Source: 40CM-2-70-7 sp035631315 (GTDB lineage Bacteria; Gemmatimonadota; Gemmatimonadetes; Gemmatimonadales; GWC2-71-9). Taken from it: 64,000 nucleotides of DNA. Below are positions 49,874-59,279 of this stretch, piece by piece. Each line of letters starts with the position of its first letter. Position 1 is the stretch's first letter. Made by a program: the position numbers and the translations under genes. The notes under the pieces were generated by a model, which did no database searches, had not been told where the DNA came from, and was given only the letters and a program-made list of their open reading frames with translations. The DNA lies in NCBI GenBank assembly GCA_035631315.1, contig DASQIZ010000039.1, positions 1 through 64,000 of the forward strand. Reading direction: 5' to 3'.

Positions 49874-50955
49874 AGATCCTGATCTCCGGCGGCGGTACCG
49901 GCGGGCATCTTACGCCCGCGCTGGCCCTGGCCGACACGTTCCGGCAAATGCGTCCGGACATCGAGATTCATCTCGTTGGGGCCGAGCGGGGAATCGAGTC
50001 GCAGATCCTGCCGCACCATCCGTATCCCTTCACCCTGCTTCCGCTCCAGCCGATCTACCGGCGGCAATGGTGGAAGAACCTCCAGTGGCCGGTGCTCGCG
50101 GTTCGGCTGTGGCGCCGGATCGGCGGGCTGCTGGATGAGGTGCAGCCCACGCTGGTGGTGGGAACCGGTGGGTACGCTTCTGGACCGGTCGTCTACCACG
50201 CCCAGCGTTCGGACATCGCGACGGCCATCCAGGAGTCTGATGCGCGGCCGGGGATCGCCACGCGGTGGTTGTCGGGTCGCGCCCGGCAGATCCACTTGGG
50301 ATTTCCGGAGGCTCAGGCGCTGCTGCGCCCGGGGGACCGCACCGAAGTTTTCACCTTTGGGAATCCGACCAGACCGCCGGAGCCAGGGGACAGGACCGAG
50401 GCGCTGAAGGCCCTTGGGCTCGACCCGTCACTCCCGACTCTGCTGGTGTTCGGTGGTGGGCAGGGGGCGCGGGCAATCAACTACGCCATGGCCGGGGTGC
50501 TTGAGCATGGGCACCTCAACGACGTGAACCTCATCTGGGGAACGGGCGCCGCGAACTTCGCTGGGCTCTCGGGATATGCCCGGGCAGGAAAAGTCGTGTT
50601 GCAGGGATTCTTCGATCCGATGGCGCCGATCTACCGGGCCGCTGACCTCGTCGTCTGCCGCGCTGGGGCACTGACGATCGCCGAGCTGTGTGCGTGGGGG
50701 AAACCCTCGCTGTTGATTCCACTGCCCACGGCGGCGGCGAATCATCAGCTGCAGAACGCGCGCGCGATGTCGGCGGCGAACGCGAGCGTGCTGATGGAGG
50801 AGTCGACGCTCACGCCGCATTCACTCGCCACCGCCGTCACGCAGTTGATGTCCGACTCCACCCGGCGTTACTCGATGACGCGCGCGGCACTCGGTCGGGG
50901 TCGACCAACAGCGTCCCGGGACGTGGTGTCTAAATTATTGACACTCGTCTCGTAG
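49870..50955 (+). CDS. murG: UDP-GlcNAc--undecaprenyl-PP-MurNAc-pentapeptide transferase MurG
   Basis: 361 aa from GTG 49870 (GTGA). ISGGGTGGHLTPALALAD, GTGGYASGPV, FGGGQGARAIN and CRAGALTIAELCAWGKPSLL are MurG motifs. It makes lipid II. Ends 42 bp before murC, the widest gap inside the mur/fts run. Confidence 0.95.
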   Translation: MKILISGGGTGGHLTPALALADTFRQMRPDIEIHLVGAERGIESQILPHHPYPFTLLPLQPIYRRQWWKNLQWPVLAVRLWRRIGGLLDEVQPTLVVGTGGYASGPVVYHAQRSDIATAIQESDARPGIATRWLSGRARQIHLGFPEAQALLRPGDRTEVFTFGNPTRPPEPGDRTEALKALGLDPSLPTLLVFGGGQGARAINYAMAGVLEHGHLNDVNLIWGTGAANFAGLSGYARAGKVVLQGFFDPMAPIYRAADLVVCRAGALTIAELCAWGKPSLLIPLPTAAANHQLQNARAMSAANASVLMEESTLTPHSLATAVTQLMSDSTRRYSMTRAALGRGRPTASRDVVSKLLTLVS

Positions 50956-50997
50956 CTGGCGCAAGTGTAGTAGATTTCCTATATTAGCCCCCTACAG

Positions 50998-52389
50998 ATG
51001 ACCTTGTTTGCACCCGGGGACCCCCGCCCAGTCCACTTTATGGGCATCGCAGGCGCCGGGATGAGCGCTTTGGCGCTTATCGCCAAGCGGCGAGGGGTTC
51101 AGATCACCGGGTGTGATCAGGATCCGGCTGGAGCCCAAGACCTTGTCGCATTGGGGGTTCCGGTCTTCAGTGGGCACGACCCCTCGCACCTCGAGGGAGC
51201 GCGAGCGATGGTGGTGACGGCGGCGGTTTCGCCGAATCACCCCGAGGTCGAGCAGGCGCGCACGCTGGGAGTCCCGGTCATCCGGAGGGCTGATGCCCTG
51301 GGGGAAGCCGTCGCCGGAGGGACGGTCGTGGCGATCGCCGGAACGCACGGGAAGACGACCACCACGGTCATGGTGACGGAGGGCTTAGCGGCCGCCGGAC
51401 GAAATCCCACGGGACTCGTCGGCGGCCGTGTCGCTGGGTGGGGTGGCAATGCCCGTCAGGGGAGCTCCGGGCTCTTCGTGGTCGAGGCTGACGAATACGA
51501 CAAAGCGTTTCTGTCCTTGCAGCCGACGGTAGCGGTCGTCAACAACGTCGAACCGGATCACCTCGAGTGTTACGGCAGCGTGGACTCCCTCGAGGCGGCT
51601 TTCGCGGAATTCGCGGAACGGGCGCAGCGGGTGATCGCCTCGGCCGACGATCCGGGGGCGCAGCGTGTAGTCCGCTCTTTGAAAGCGCCGGTGTGGACGG
51701 TCGGGACCAGATCGGGGGACGTGCAGATCCACGACGCACACTTTTCGCCGGCCGGTTCGACGGCTCGCGTGAAATTGCCGAACGGGGACTCGGTCGCCCT
51801 GAGCTTACAGGTTCCGGGCGCGCACAACGTCCGCAATGCCGCCACCGCGCTCGCCGCGGTGCACGCCGTCGGAGCGAACGTCCGGTCGGCTGCGGCGGCG
51901 CTCGCGGAGTTTCGTGGAGTGGCGCGGCGGTTCGAACGGCTGGGGGAGGCGGACGGGGTGATGGTGGTCGATGACTACGCCCATCACCCGACCGAAGTCG
52001 CGGCCACGCTCGCCGGCGCTCGGCAGGCGTTTCCGGAGCGCCGGATTGTCGCGGTCTTTCAGCCGCACCTGTATTCGCGCACGGCGGCTCACGGGAAGGC
52101 GCTGGGTCAGGCACTCGCCGCCGCCGATGTCGCCGTGGTTGCGCCGATCTACGGCGCTCGTGAAGCGCCGATGCCGGGAGTCACCTCGGAGCTGGTGATC
52201 GAGGCGGCACGCGCCGCCGGAGCGGAAGTCGTCAAGGTCGGTGATCGGGCGAAGCTCACCGCCGATGTGGCGGCGCTCCTCCAGCCCGGAGACCTGTTGC
52301 TCACGATGGGTGCCGGTGATGTGACGCGGGTAGGACCTGAAATTCTTTCTGGCCGACGGAGTGCCGGCCGGGAGCGGGCTCCGCGGTGA
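50998..52389 (+). CDS. murC: UDP-MurNAc--L-alanine ligase MurC
   Basis: 463 aa. HFMGIAGAGMSALA, AIAGTHGKTTTTVM, EADEYDKAFL and YAHHPTEV are the MurC set. The AT-rich 42-bp gap upstream contains TTGACA (50938-50943) and TATATT (50980-50985), but at the wrong spacing (36 bp), so an internal promoter is only a possibility. murB and ddl do not follow. Confidence 0.95.
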   Translation: MTLFAPGDPRPVHFMGIAGAGMSALALIAKRRGVQITGCDQDPAGAQDLVALGVPVFSGHDPSHLEGARAMVVTAAVSPNHPEVEQARTLGVPVIRRADALGEAVAGGTVVAIAGTHGKTTTTVMVTEGLAAAGRNPTGLVGGRVAGWGGNARQGSSGLFVVEADEYDKAFLSLQPTVAVVNNVEPDHLECYGSVDSLEAAFAEFAERAQRVIASADDPGAQRVVRSLKAPVWTVGTRSGDVQIHDAHFSPAGSTARVKLPNGDSVALSLQVPGAHNVRNAATALAAVHAVGANVRSAAAALAEFRGVARRFERLGEADGVMVVDDYAHHPTEVAATLAGARQAFPERRIVAVFQPHLYSRTAAHGKALGQALAAADVAVVAPIYGAREAPMPGVTSELVIEAARAAGAEVVKVGDRAKLTADVAALLQPGDLLLTMGAGDVTRVGPEILSGRRSAGRERAPR

Positions 52390-53099
52390 GCTGGGCCCTG
52401 GAGATCCTGCAGGACCGGCGCGTGTGGGTACCGCTGGTGGTCCTGGTAGCAGGCGTCGGATTGTGGTTCGGTGTCCCCGTGGTGGGGCGCCGGCTGGAGT
52501 TTTTCCGGGTGCGGCAGGTGGAGCTGGTTGGCGTTCGGAACCTGGCACCGGAAGCCGTGATCCAGGCACTCGGGATGTCGCCCGAGGCCAGCGTGTTCGA
52601 CCCGACTGCACCGCTCGAAGCGCGGGTGCGGGCACTGCCGGGAGTGGCGGACGCACGCATCAAGCGGCACCTCCCGGGCGCGCTGGCGGTGATCGTGCGC
52701 GAAGTGGATCCGGCGGCGTTCGTGCCGGGCCCCCGTGGGCTGGTGGTGGTCGACGCGGCCGGGCATCCGCTGCCGTTCGACCCGGCGCGGACGGTGCTCG
52801 ACCTGCCGGTCGCGGGGACGGCGGATTCCGGCCTCGCCTCGGTGCTCGGTCTGGTTCGGGCGGTGGATCCGGTGCTGTTCCAGTCGATCACGTCGGCGCG
52901 GCGGATTGGACGGGGCGCGTTCGCGCTGGATGAAGGGACCGCGCACAGGCGCGTGCTCCTGGGGGCCGATCCTCAACCGGAGGTCATTCAGGCGGTGGTG
53001 CTGGTGCAGCAGGACCTGGCGGCGAAAGGACGGACGTACGCCGAGCTCGACGCGCGATTTGCCGGACAGATCGTGGTCCGGCGAAAGGCGTCGTCGTGA
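52386..53099 (+). CDS. ftsQ: Division protein FtsQ/DivIB
   Basis: 237 aa from GTG 52386. One N-terminal membrane helix, then a POTRA-like domain (FFRVRQVELVGVRNLAPEAV, ALPGVADARIKRHLPGALAV) and a beta domain. Assigned by architecture and position between murC and ftsA. Overlaps ftsA by 4 bp. Confidence 0.85.
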   Translation: MSWALEILQDRRVWVPLVVLVAGVGLWFGVPVVGRRLEFFRVRQVELVGVRNLAPEAVIQALGMSPEASVFDPTAPLEARVRALPGVADARIKRHLPGALAVIVREVDPAAFVPGPRGLVVVDAAGHPLPFDPARTVLDLPVAGTADSGLASVLGLVRAVDPVLFQSITSARRIGRGAFALDEGTAHRRVLLGADPQPEVIQAVVLVQQDLAAKGRTYAELDARFAGQIVVRRKASS

Positions 53100-54382
53100 G
53101 CAAGAGCGAACGACGGCTGGTCGCGGGACTGGACCTGGGCAGCACCAAGACCTGTGCGGTGATCGCCGAGATTGCGGGAGATCTGCCCCGCGTCCCGGTG
53201 GTGAAGATTCTCGGCGTCGGCGTCGCGAAGAATACCGGCGTCCGGCGCGGCATGGTCCGGGACATCGAAGAGACCGCGCGTTCGGTGACCGCGGCGATGC
53301 GGGACGCGTCGCGGATGGCGGGCGCCAACGTCACCGAGGTGACTTGCGGCATCGCCGGCGAGCACGTTTCGGCCCGGACCTCGAACGGCGTGGTCGCGAT
53401 CCGTGGTGACGAGATCTCCTCCGCCGACGTCGACCGGGCGAACGAGGTGGCGCGGGCGGTCGCACTCGGCCGAGACCTGCAGCTCCTGCACGGGATTCCG
53501 CAGGAGTACAAGGTCGACCAGCAGGGCGAAATCTCCGACCCGGTCGGCATGACGGGGACGCGACTGGAAGTCGAGATGTACCTGGTCACGGCGCAGGCCA
53601 CCGCGTTGCAAAACCTCCGCCGCAGTGTCGAGCGTGCGGGGTTCAAGGTGGCGGACATCGTGCTCGAGCCGCTCGCGGTTTCGCACGCGGTGCTGACCGA
53701 CGACGAACGCGAGCTGGGGGTCGCGCTCGCCGAGGTCGGTGGACAATCGACCGGCGTCGCGATCTTTCAGAAGGGGAAGATCCGGCACCTGGGGTCGCTG
53801 AAGTTCGCGGGTGGCCACGTGACGAGCGACCTGGTCCAGGGGCTGTCGCTCACCCAGGCGGACGCCGAGCGCGTGAAAGAGCGCTTCGGCAGTGCGTACC
53901 AGCCACTGGTGAATCCGGACGAGATGGTCGATCTGCCGTCGACGCCCGGACAGGGCGCGCGGCAGGCGTCGCGGGACATGGTGGCGCACATCATCCACCA
54001 GCGCGTGGATGAGATCCTGCAGCTCGTGCGTGGCGAGCTCCAGAAGGCCGGCTACGACGACCCGAAGCAGCTGCCGGCTGGCGTGGTGCTCACCGGGGGG
54101 ACGGCACACTTGCCGGGGATCGTCGAGCTGGGCCGCGAAGTCTTCGCCATGCCGGTGCGGGCCGGAACGCCCGAGCGGGGACTCGGCGGATTGATCGACA
54201 GCGTACAGGCGCCGCGTTACGCGGTGCCGGTCGGGCTCGCGATGTACGCCGCCCGGCGCGTGGTGCAGAGTCAGATGAGTGGCGGGCAGGGCGGTGGCAG
54301 GGGGGAAGGCTCACTCGTGACCGGTCCGGGGATGGACAAGCTCCTGGGACCCGTCAAGCGATGGCTGCAGGACTTCTTTTGA
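53096..54382 (+). CDS. ftsA: Actin-like division protein FtsA
   Basis: 428 aa. LVAGLDLGSTKTCAVIAEI (phosphate 1), GVRRGMVRDIEETARSV, VALAEVGGQSTGVAIFQKG and VVLTGGTAHLPGI form the actin-fold ATP site; the C-terminus (LLGPVKRWLQDFF) is an amphipathic membrane-targeting helix. Anchors FtsZ to membrane. Confidence 0.96.
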   Translation: MSKSERRLVAGLDLGSTKTCAVIAEIAGDLPRVPVVKILGVGVAKNTGVRRGMVRDIEETARSVTAAMRDASRMAGANVTEVTCGIAGEHVSARTSNGVVAIRGDEISSADVDRANEVARAVALGRDLQLLHGIPQEYKVDQQGEISDPVGMTGTRLEVEMYLVTAQATALQNLRRSVERAGFKVADIVLEPLAVSHAVLTDDERELGVALAEVGGQSTGVAIFQKGKIRHLGSLKFAGGHVTSDLVQGLSLTQADAERVKERFGSAYQPLVNPDEMVDLPSTPGQGARQASRDMVAHIIHQRVDEILQLVRGELQKAGYDDPKQLPAGVVLTGGTAHLPGIVELGREVFAMPVRAGTPERGLGGLIDSVQAPRYAVPVGLAMYAARRVVQSQMSGGQGGGRGEGSLVTGPGMDKLLGPVKRWLQDFF

Positions 54383-54401
54383 TCAGGGAGCCGGAGCAAC
54401 C

Positions 54402-55583
54402 ATGATCTTCGAGCTCGAAGAGACGGTGGCGCAGAACGCGCGGATGAAAGTCGTCGGCGTGGGCGGCGGCGGCGGCAACGCCCTCAATCGGATGGTGGAC
54501 GAGGGTGTGCAGGCCGTCGAGTTCATCTCGGTGAACACGGACGCGCAGGCCCTGCTCAAGAACAAGTCGGACGTGAAGGTCCAGATCGGGAAGAAGCTCA
54601 CCCGCGGACTCGGCGCGGGGGCGCGTCCCGAAATCGGACGCCAGGCCATCGAAGAGAACCGCGACGAAATCCTCCACGCGCTCCAGGGTGCGGACCTCGT
54701 GTTCGTCACCTGCGGCATGGGGGGAGGCACCGGCACCGGATCGGCACCCATCATCTCACAGATCGCCAAGGACCTCGGCGCCCTCACCATCGGCATCGTG
54801 ACCAAGCCCTTCCTCTTCGAGGGCCGCAAGCGGATGAAGCAGGCCGAGATGGGGATCGCGGAAATGCGGAAGCACGTGGACACGATGATCGTCGTGCCTA
54901 ACGAGCGGCTGCTCGCCGTGGTCGGGAAGGGGATTCCATTCCAGGACGCCCTCAAGAAGGCGGACGAGGTGCTCCTGCATGCCACGCAGGGCATCAGCTC
55001 ACTGATCAGCGTGACCGGCATCGTGAACGTGGATTTCGCCGACGTCCGCACCGTCATGCAGAACGGCGGTTCGGCGCTCATGGGTACGGGCGTGGGCCGC
55101 GGCGAGAACCGCGCCCTCGAAGCGGCCCAGCAAGCCATCAGCTCGCCGTTGCTCGACAACATCCAGATCTCGGGCGCCACCGGCGTCTTGATCAACATCA
55201 CCGGCGGCGAAGATCTCACCCTCGGTGAAGTCACCGTGATCAGCGAGGCGATTCACGAGGCGGCCGGGCAGGAAGCGGAGATCATCTTCGGCGCGGTCAA
55301 CGATCCCGCGATGCAGGGCGAGGTCCGCGTGACCGTGATCGCGACCGGGTTCGACAAGGCCGGCATTGCGGGCGAAGCCGCCGCTGCGGCCGCCACCGGT
55401 GCGCGGTCCGGTCCCGGCGTGCTGCCCTTCCGTCCGGCCGCGCGCCCGACACCTCCACCGCCGCCGGGATATGCGAAACCCACCGAGGTGCAGCCGAAGC
55501 GGCCCAGTGCGCCGCCGCCGGCCGCGACGGGTGAAGTGAACGAGATGGAAATCCCGACCTTCATTCGCCGCCAGATGGACTGA
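54402..55583 (+). CDS. ftsZ: Cell division GTPase FtsZ
   Basis: 393 aa, GGAG before ATG 54402. GTP-binding GGGTGTG (107-113), VGVGGGGGNALNRM at the N-terminus, DFADVRTVM and a typical C-terminal peptide (MEIPTFIRRQ) after a Pro/Ala linker. Forms the Z-ring. Complete. Confidence 0.98.
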   Translation: MIFELEETVAQNARMKVVGVGGGGGNALNRMVDEGVQAVEFISVNTDAQALLKNKSDVKVQIGKKLTRGLGAGARPEIGRQAIEENRDEILHALQGADLVFVTCGMGGGTGTGSAPIISQIAKDLGALTIGIVTKPFLFEGRKRMKQAEMGIAEMRKHVDTMIVVPNERLLAVVGKGIPFQDALKKADEVLLHATQGISSLISVTGIVNVDFADVRTVMQNGGSALMGTGVGRGENRALEAAQQAISSPLLDNIQISGATGVLINITGGEDLTLGEVTVISEAIHEAAGQEAEIIFGAVNDPAMQGEVRVTVIATGFDKAGIAGEAAAAAATGARSGPGVLPFRPAARPTPPPPPGYAKPTEVQPKRPSAPPPAATGEVNEMEIPTFIRRQMD

Positions 55584-56839
55584 TGACTTCGTCGCGAGTG
55601 GTTCGGGGTGCGCTGGCCGGAGCCGGCGCTCTCGTCCTGGTGGGGGGGGGGCTGGCCGTGCGTGCGTGGATGCACAGGCCACTCACGGCGCCGCCGGTGG
55701 TGGTCACCGCGGCCTACCAGGAGTACTCCGACACACTCCGGCGTGATGAGACGTTGAGTGATCTGTTGCAGCGCGGTGGAATCACGGGCCGCGCGTACGG
55801 TGCCCTGTTGTCGGCGGCGCACGTCCTGGACGCCCGGCGTCTGCGTCCCGGCCTGGTGTTCGCGTTCCGTCGTCCGCTCACCGACTCCGTGGCCGACCGG
55901 ATCAGCGTCCGGACCGCACCGGAACAGCGGATCTGGCTGACGCGGACCGGCACGATGTGGACTGAGCAGGTCGAGGCGATCGCCTGGACCACGAGCCGGG
56001 TCCGCGTGACGGGCACCATCACCGACAACTTGTACGACGGGCTGGATGCCGCGATTCCCGACAGCATCCTGCCGCGGGGCCAGCGCGTCGCGCTCGCGTG
56101 GGCCATCGCCGACGTCTACGACTGGGAAGTGGATTTCACGCGCGATGTGCGCGCGGGAGACCGCGTCGACATCCTGTTCGAGCGCCTCGAGTCGCCCACG
56201 GGCGAGCGGCGGTTCGGCCGGATTCTCGCGGCCCGGGTGGACGCGGCCAAGTCGCCGAATTACGCGTTCCGGTTCGCGGGCGCCGACTCCGCGCGCGCGG
56301 GGTATTACGACGAGGCCGGTCGATCGCTCCGGCGTGCCTTCCTGCGCGCTCCGCTCCAGTTCCGGCGGATCTCGAGCGGATTCGGGAACCGGTATCACCC
56401 CATCCTGCACCGGTGGCGCAAACACGAAGGCATCGATTTTTCGGCGGCCTACGGCACTCCCGTCCGGGCTACCGCGGATGGCTCGGTCTACCGGCTCGTT
56501 TACGAGGCCGATGGCTACGGGCGCATGATCGAGCTGCGTCATGCCAACGGCATCAAGACCATTTACGGCCACCTGTCCGCGTATGCGAAGGGCCTGCACG
56601 TCGGGCAGCGGGTGACCCAGTCGGAGACCATCGGCTTCGTCGGGTCGACCGGCTTGTCCACCGGCCCGCACCTGCACTACGAGTTCCTCGTGAATGGCCA
56701 GGCGACCAACCCGAACCGCAAGGACATGGGTGCGGGCACGCCGGTGCCGAAGTCCCTCATCGCTTCGTTCAACGCGGTGCGCACCACGCTCCTGTCGTTG
56801 CTCGAGCCCGCGGTCAGCGTCGCCTCGACCGGGGATTAG
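55583..56839 (+). CDS. M23 (LytM) family peptidase
   Basis: 418 aa, its ATG shares a base with the ftsZ stop (TGATG). N-terminal membrane anchor or signal (about 9-28), an intermediate domain (45-255) with a region that looks LysM- or OapA-like, then M23: HEGIDFS (His281, Asp285), YGHL (His330) and PHLHYEF (His363, His365). All zinc/catalytic residues are present, so it should cleave peptidoglycan cross-bridges. Being coupled to ftsZ suggests a division-linked hydrolase rather than a degenerate activator. Confidence 0.86.
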   Translation: MTSSRVVRGALAGAGALVLVGGGLAVRAWMHRPLTAPPVVVTAAYQEYSDTLRRDETLSDLLQRGGITGRAYGALLSAAHVLDARRLRPGLVFAFRRPLTDSVADRISVRTAPEQRIWLTRTGTMWTEQVEAIAWTTSRVRVTGTITDNLYDGLDAAIPDSILPRGQRVALAWAIADVYDWEVDFTRDVRAGDRVDILFERLESPTGERRFGRILAARVDAAKSPNYAFRFAGADSARAGYYDEAGRSLRRAFLRAPLQFRRISSGFGNRYHPILHRWRKHEGIDFSAAYGTPVRATADGSVYRLVYEADGYGRMIELRHANGIKTIYGHLSAYAKGLHVGQRVTQSETIGFVGSTGLSTGPHLHYEFLVNGQATNPNRKDMGAGTPVPKSLIASFNAVRTTLLSLLEPAVSVASTGD

Positions 56840-56853
56840 CTTCCAAGCATTCG

Positions 56854-57543
56854 ATGGACCTCTATCCCGCCGTTGACGTCGCCGGTGGGCGGGTGGCGCG
56901 CGCTCCAACGGGCGCGAACGATCCGCTCGCGGTGGCGCGCGCCTTCGTGTCGGCGGGCGCTCAGTGGATTCATTACGTCGACATGGATCGGGCCTATGGC
57001 CGCGGGGAGAATCATGCGGTCACCAGGCAGATGCTCGGTGCGGGGCTCGCCTGGGTGCAGGTGGGCGGGGGACTCGCCGGCGAGAAAGACGTGCGCGAAG
57101 TCCTGACCTGGGGAGCGGCCCGTGTGGTCGTCGGGGCGGCGGCAGCGCTGGACCCCGGCGCAATCGACCGGATCCTGAATGCCCTGGGTGCAAGCACGCT
57201 GGGTGTGGCCCTGGACGTCGCCGATGGGCGACTCGCCCCGCGCGGTGGTGCGAAGGTGGATTCCGGTATCACGCCGCTCAGTCTCGCCCGACGGCTCCGC
57301 GAGCAGGGGGTGCGTACGGTGGTGTACACGGACGTGCCGAGGGATGGCGCGCTTGCGGGTGCGGACCTGAACGCCGCGGCTGCCGTCGCCGAGCTTGGGC
57401 TCGACACCATCGTGTCGGGGGGCATCGCGGCGCTGGATGAACTGGCACGAGCCAAACACCTGGGGCTCGCCGGTGCCGTGATCGGGCGTGCGCTCTACGA
57501 AGGCCGTTTTACTCTCGCGGAAGCGCTCCAGTGCGTGGCCTGA
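56854..57543 (+). CDS. hisA: HisA-like phosphoribosyl isomerase with shortened first loop
   Basis: 229 aa. TIM barrel with both expected catalytic aspartates (LYPAVDVAGGR; VVYTDVPRDGALAGADL) and phosphate-binding VGGGLAG and IVSGGIAALDEL. The loop after strand 1 runs GRVARAPTGANDPLAVA and is about 8 residues shorter than in typical HisA, where it covers the substrate. No other his gene is near. It is probably HisA for histidine synthesis, but a modified specificity is possible. It overlaps the next gene by 13 bp. Confidence 0.78.
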   Translation: MDLYPAVDVAGGRVARAPTGANDPLAVARAFVSAGAQWIHYVDMDRAYGRGENHAVTRQMLGAGLAWVQVGGGLAGEKDVREVLTWGAARVVVGAAAALDPGAIDRILNALGASTLGVALDVADGRLAPRGGAKVDSGITPLSLARRLREQGVRTVVYTDVPRDGALAGADLNAAAAVAELGLDTIVSGGIAALDELARAKHLGLAGAVIGRALYEGRFTLAEALQCVA

Positions 57544-59279
57544 ATACCTGGGGACCGGTGGCGCTGCGGGTGGTCGGCGCCGCCTGTCTCGTCCTCCTGT
57601 TGTGGAATCCCGCGTTCACGCGTCGGTCGGTGGCCGGCGTTCCCCCGGTCGTCCTCCTCGATGCTTCGCTGTCGATGAATGCCCGTCCGGGTCTTTGGGC
57701 GCGGGCGCTCGATACGGCCCAGGCCGTGGCGCGTGGCGGCGTGATTCTCCGGTTCGGCGAGACCGTCTCCGCATTTGACACCACGGCGCCACAGGAAGGT
57801 GCCTCGCGTCTCGCGCCCGCGCTGACGGCGGCCGCCGCCCGTGGCGGTCCGATCGTGGTGGTGACGGATGGCGGCATCGAAGACCGCAATGCGCTGCCGT
57901 CGGATGTGATCGCGCGGTCGCGGGTGATCGTGCTCAGAGACTCCGCCTCACCGCCAGACGCATTCGTGTCATCGGTAGAAGGGCCGCATCAAGTGTCGCC
58001 GGGGGATACGGTGAGGCTGCAGGTGACGTACGGGAGTGCCGGGAAATGGGTCACGGGAAGCGGGAAACGGGATGCGTCTCTCACGGTGCGTCTGGACGCT
58101 CGAGTCCTGGCAACCCGAAAGGTCTTTCTCCCCGACAGCGGCACCATCAACACTGATCTCACCTTTCCTGTTTCCCGTTTCCCGACCGGATGGAGTTCGC
58201 TGGCAGTCGGAATCCAGTGGGCCGGCGATTCTGAACCGCGAGACGATTCCCGGGTTTTTCCGATCAACGTGACCTCTGAACCCGCCGCCGTGGTCCTCGG
58301 CGCGCCACCGGACTGGGACGCGACCTTCCTGGCGCGTGCGCTGGGGGATGTCGCACGGGTGCCGGTGAAGTACTTCACGCAGATTACCCCCGGCAAATGG
58401 AACGAAGGTGTCACCCTCGCGCCCATCTCGCTCGAGCGCGTGCAGCGAGCCCTTCGGGGCGCCCGCTTGGTGGTCGAAGTCGGGGATCCGGCGCGGTGGC
58501 CGAAGGTGGCTGCTCCCGCGCTGCTCACGTGGAACAGTACCGGGGGCGCCGCCGGGGATTGGTATCTCGCGCCCGCGTCGAGCTCGCCGCTCGTCGGGGC
58601 CCTCGCGACGGTCCCGTGGGATTCCCTGCCTCCGGTGCTGGCGGCACTCCCGACTGTGCCCGACAACGGCGCCGTCCCGGTACTGGAGGCGACCCGTTCG
58701 CGCCGCGGACAGGCACGTCCCGTGGTGATGGTCTCTCAGAGTTCACGCGGCCGCCGGGCTGTCGTGAATCTCGCGGGGCTTTATCGCTGGGACTTTCGTG
58801 GCGGTGTGTCACAGCAAGCGTACCGCGCGGCCGTGGCGGGACTGGTCGACTGGCTCTTGGCGGGTGGATCCGCCGCCAGCGACTGGGCGCATCCGGAATC
58901 GCTCGACGTGCCCGCCGGATTGCCGGTCACGTGGCGCTGGTCGGGTCCTGGTGCGCCCAAGCCGGTCGGCGTCGCGTTTGCGACGACCACCGGGACCACG
59001 ACCGACACGCTCCAGTTCGGCGCAGACGGCCACGCGCAGGTGCGTCTCCCGACCGGGGCATATCGCTACACCTTGGCCGATGGTCATGGCCGCGGGCTGA
59101 TCGTGGTCGATCAGTACTCCGATGAATGGCGGCGTGGAGCGGCCCTCGTCGACCAGGCGGGACGGGCAGCCTCGGACCGCGTCACCCTCGACTGGCGCGA
59201 GCACTGGTGGCTCTTTGCGCTGGCCATCGCGGTCCTGGCGGCCGAATGGGCCTGGCGCCGCCGCCTGGGCCTCCCCTGA
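57531..59279 (+). CDS. Membrane protein with VWA-like domain
   Basis: 582 aa, GTG 57531. Hydrophobic segments near the N-terminus (about 9-27) and C-terminus (about 560-575) with a large extracytoplasmic or lumenal body. A MIDAS-like DASLSM (about 44-49) follows VPPVVLL and pairs with IVVVTDGG near 110, as in VWA domains of BatA/BatB type. The rest is beta-rich with no motif I recognise. A short inverted repeat lies inside the gene. It sits between hisA and ftsY, so no functional inference comes from context. Confidence 0.66.
   Translation: MRGLNTWGPVALRVVGAACLVLLLWNPAFTRRSVAGVPPVVLLDASLSMNARPGLWARALDTAQAVARGGVILRFGETVSAFDTTAPQEGASRLAPALTAAAARGGPIVVVTDGGIEDRNALPSDVIARSRVIVLRDSASPPDAFVSSVEGPHQVSPGDTVRLQVTYGSAGKWVTGSGKRDASLTVRLDARVLATRKVFLPDSGTINTDLTFPVSRFPTGWSSLAVGIQWAGDSEPRDDSRVFPINVTSEPAAVVLGAPPDWDATFLARALGDVARVPVKYFTQITPGKWNEGVTLAPISLERVQRALRGARLVVEVGDPARWPKVAAPALLTWNSTGGAAGDWYLAPASSSPLVGALATVPWDSLPPVLAALPTVPDNGAVPVLEATRSRRGQARPVVMVSQSSRGRRAVVNLAGLYRWDFRGGVSQQAYRAAVAGLVDWLLAGGSAASDWAHPESLDVPAGLPVTWRWSGPGAPKPVGVAFATTTGTTTDTLQFGADGHAQVRLPTGAYRYTLADGHGRGLIVVDQYSDEWRRGAALVDQAGRAASDRVTLDWREHWWLFALAIAVLAAEWAWRRRLGLP
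58061..58184. repeat. 12-bp inverted repeat within the VWA-like gene
   Basis: CGGGAAACGGGA (58061-58072) and its exact complement (58173-58184), 100 bp apart, with partial GGGAA-rich copies just before the left arm. It encodes polar loop residues (GSGKR; PVSRFP). Resembles a decayed palindromic element inserted in frame. Confidence 0.55.

Noticed and set aside
50938..50985. Internal promoter TTGACA ... TATATT before murC
   Set aside because: The boxes are 36 bp apart and no -10 lies at 16-18 bp from TTGACA; kept only as a possibility in the murC entry.
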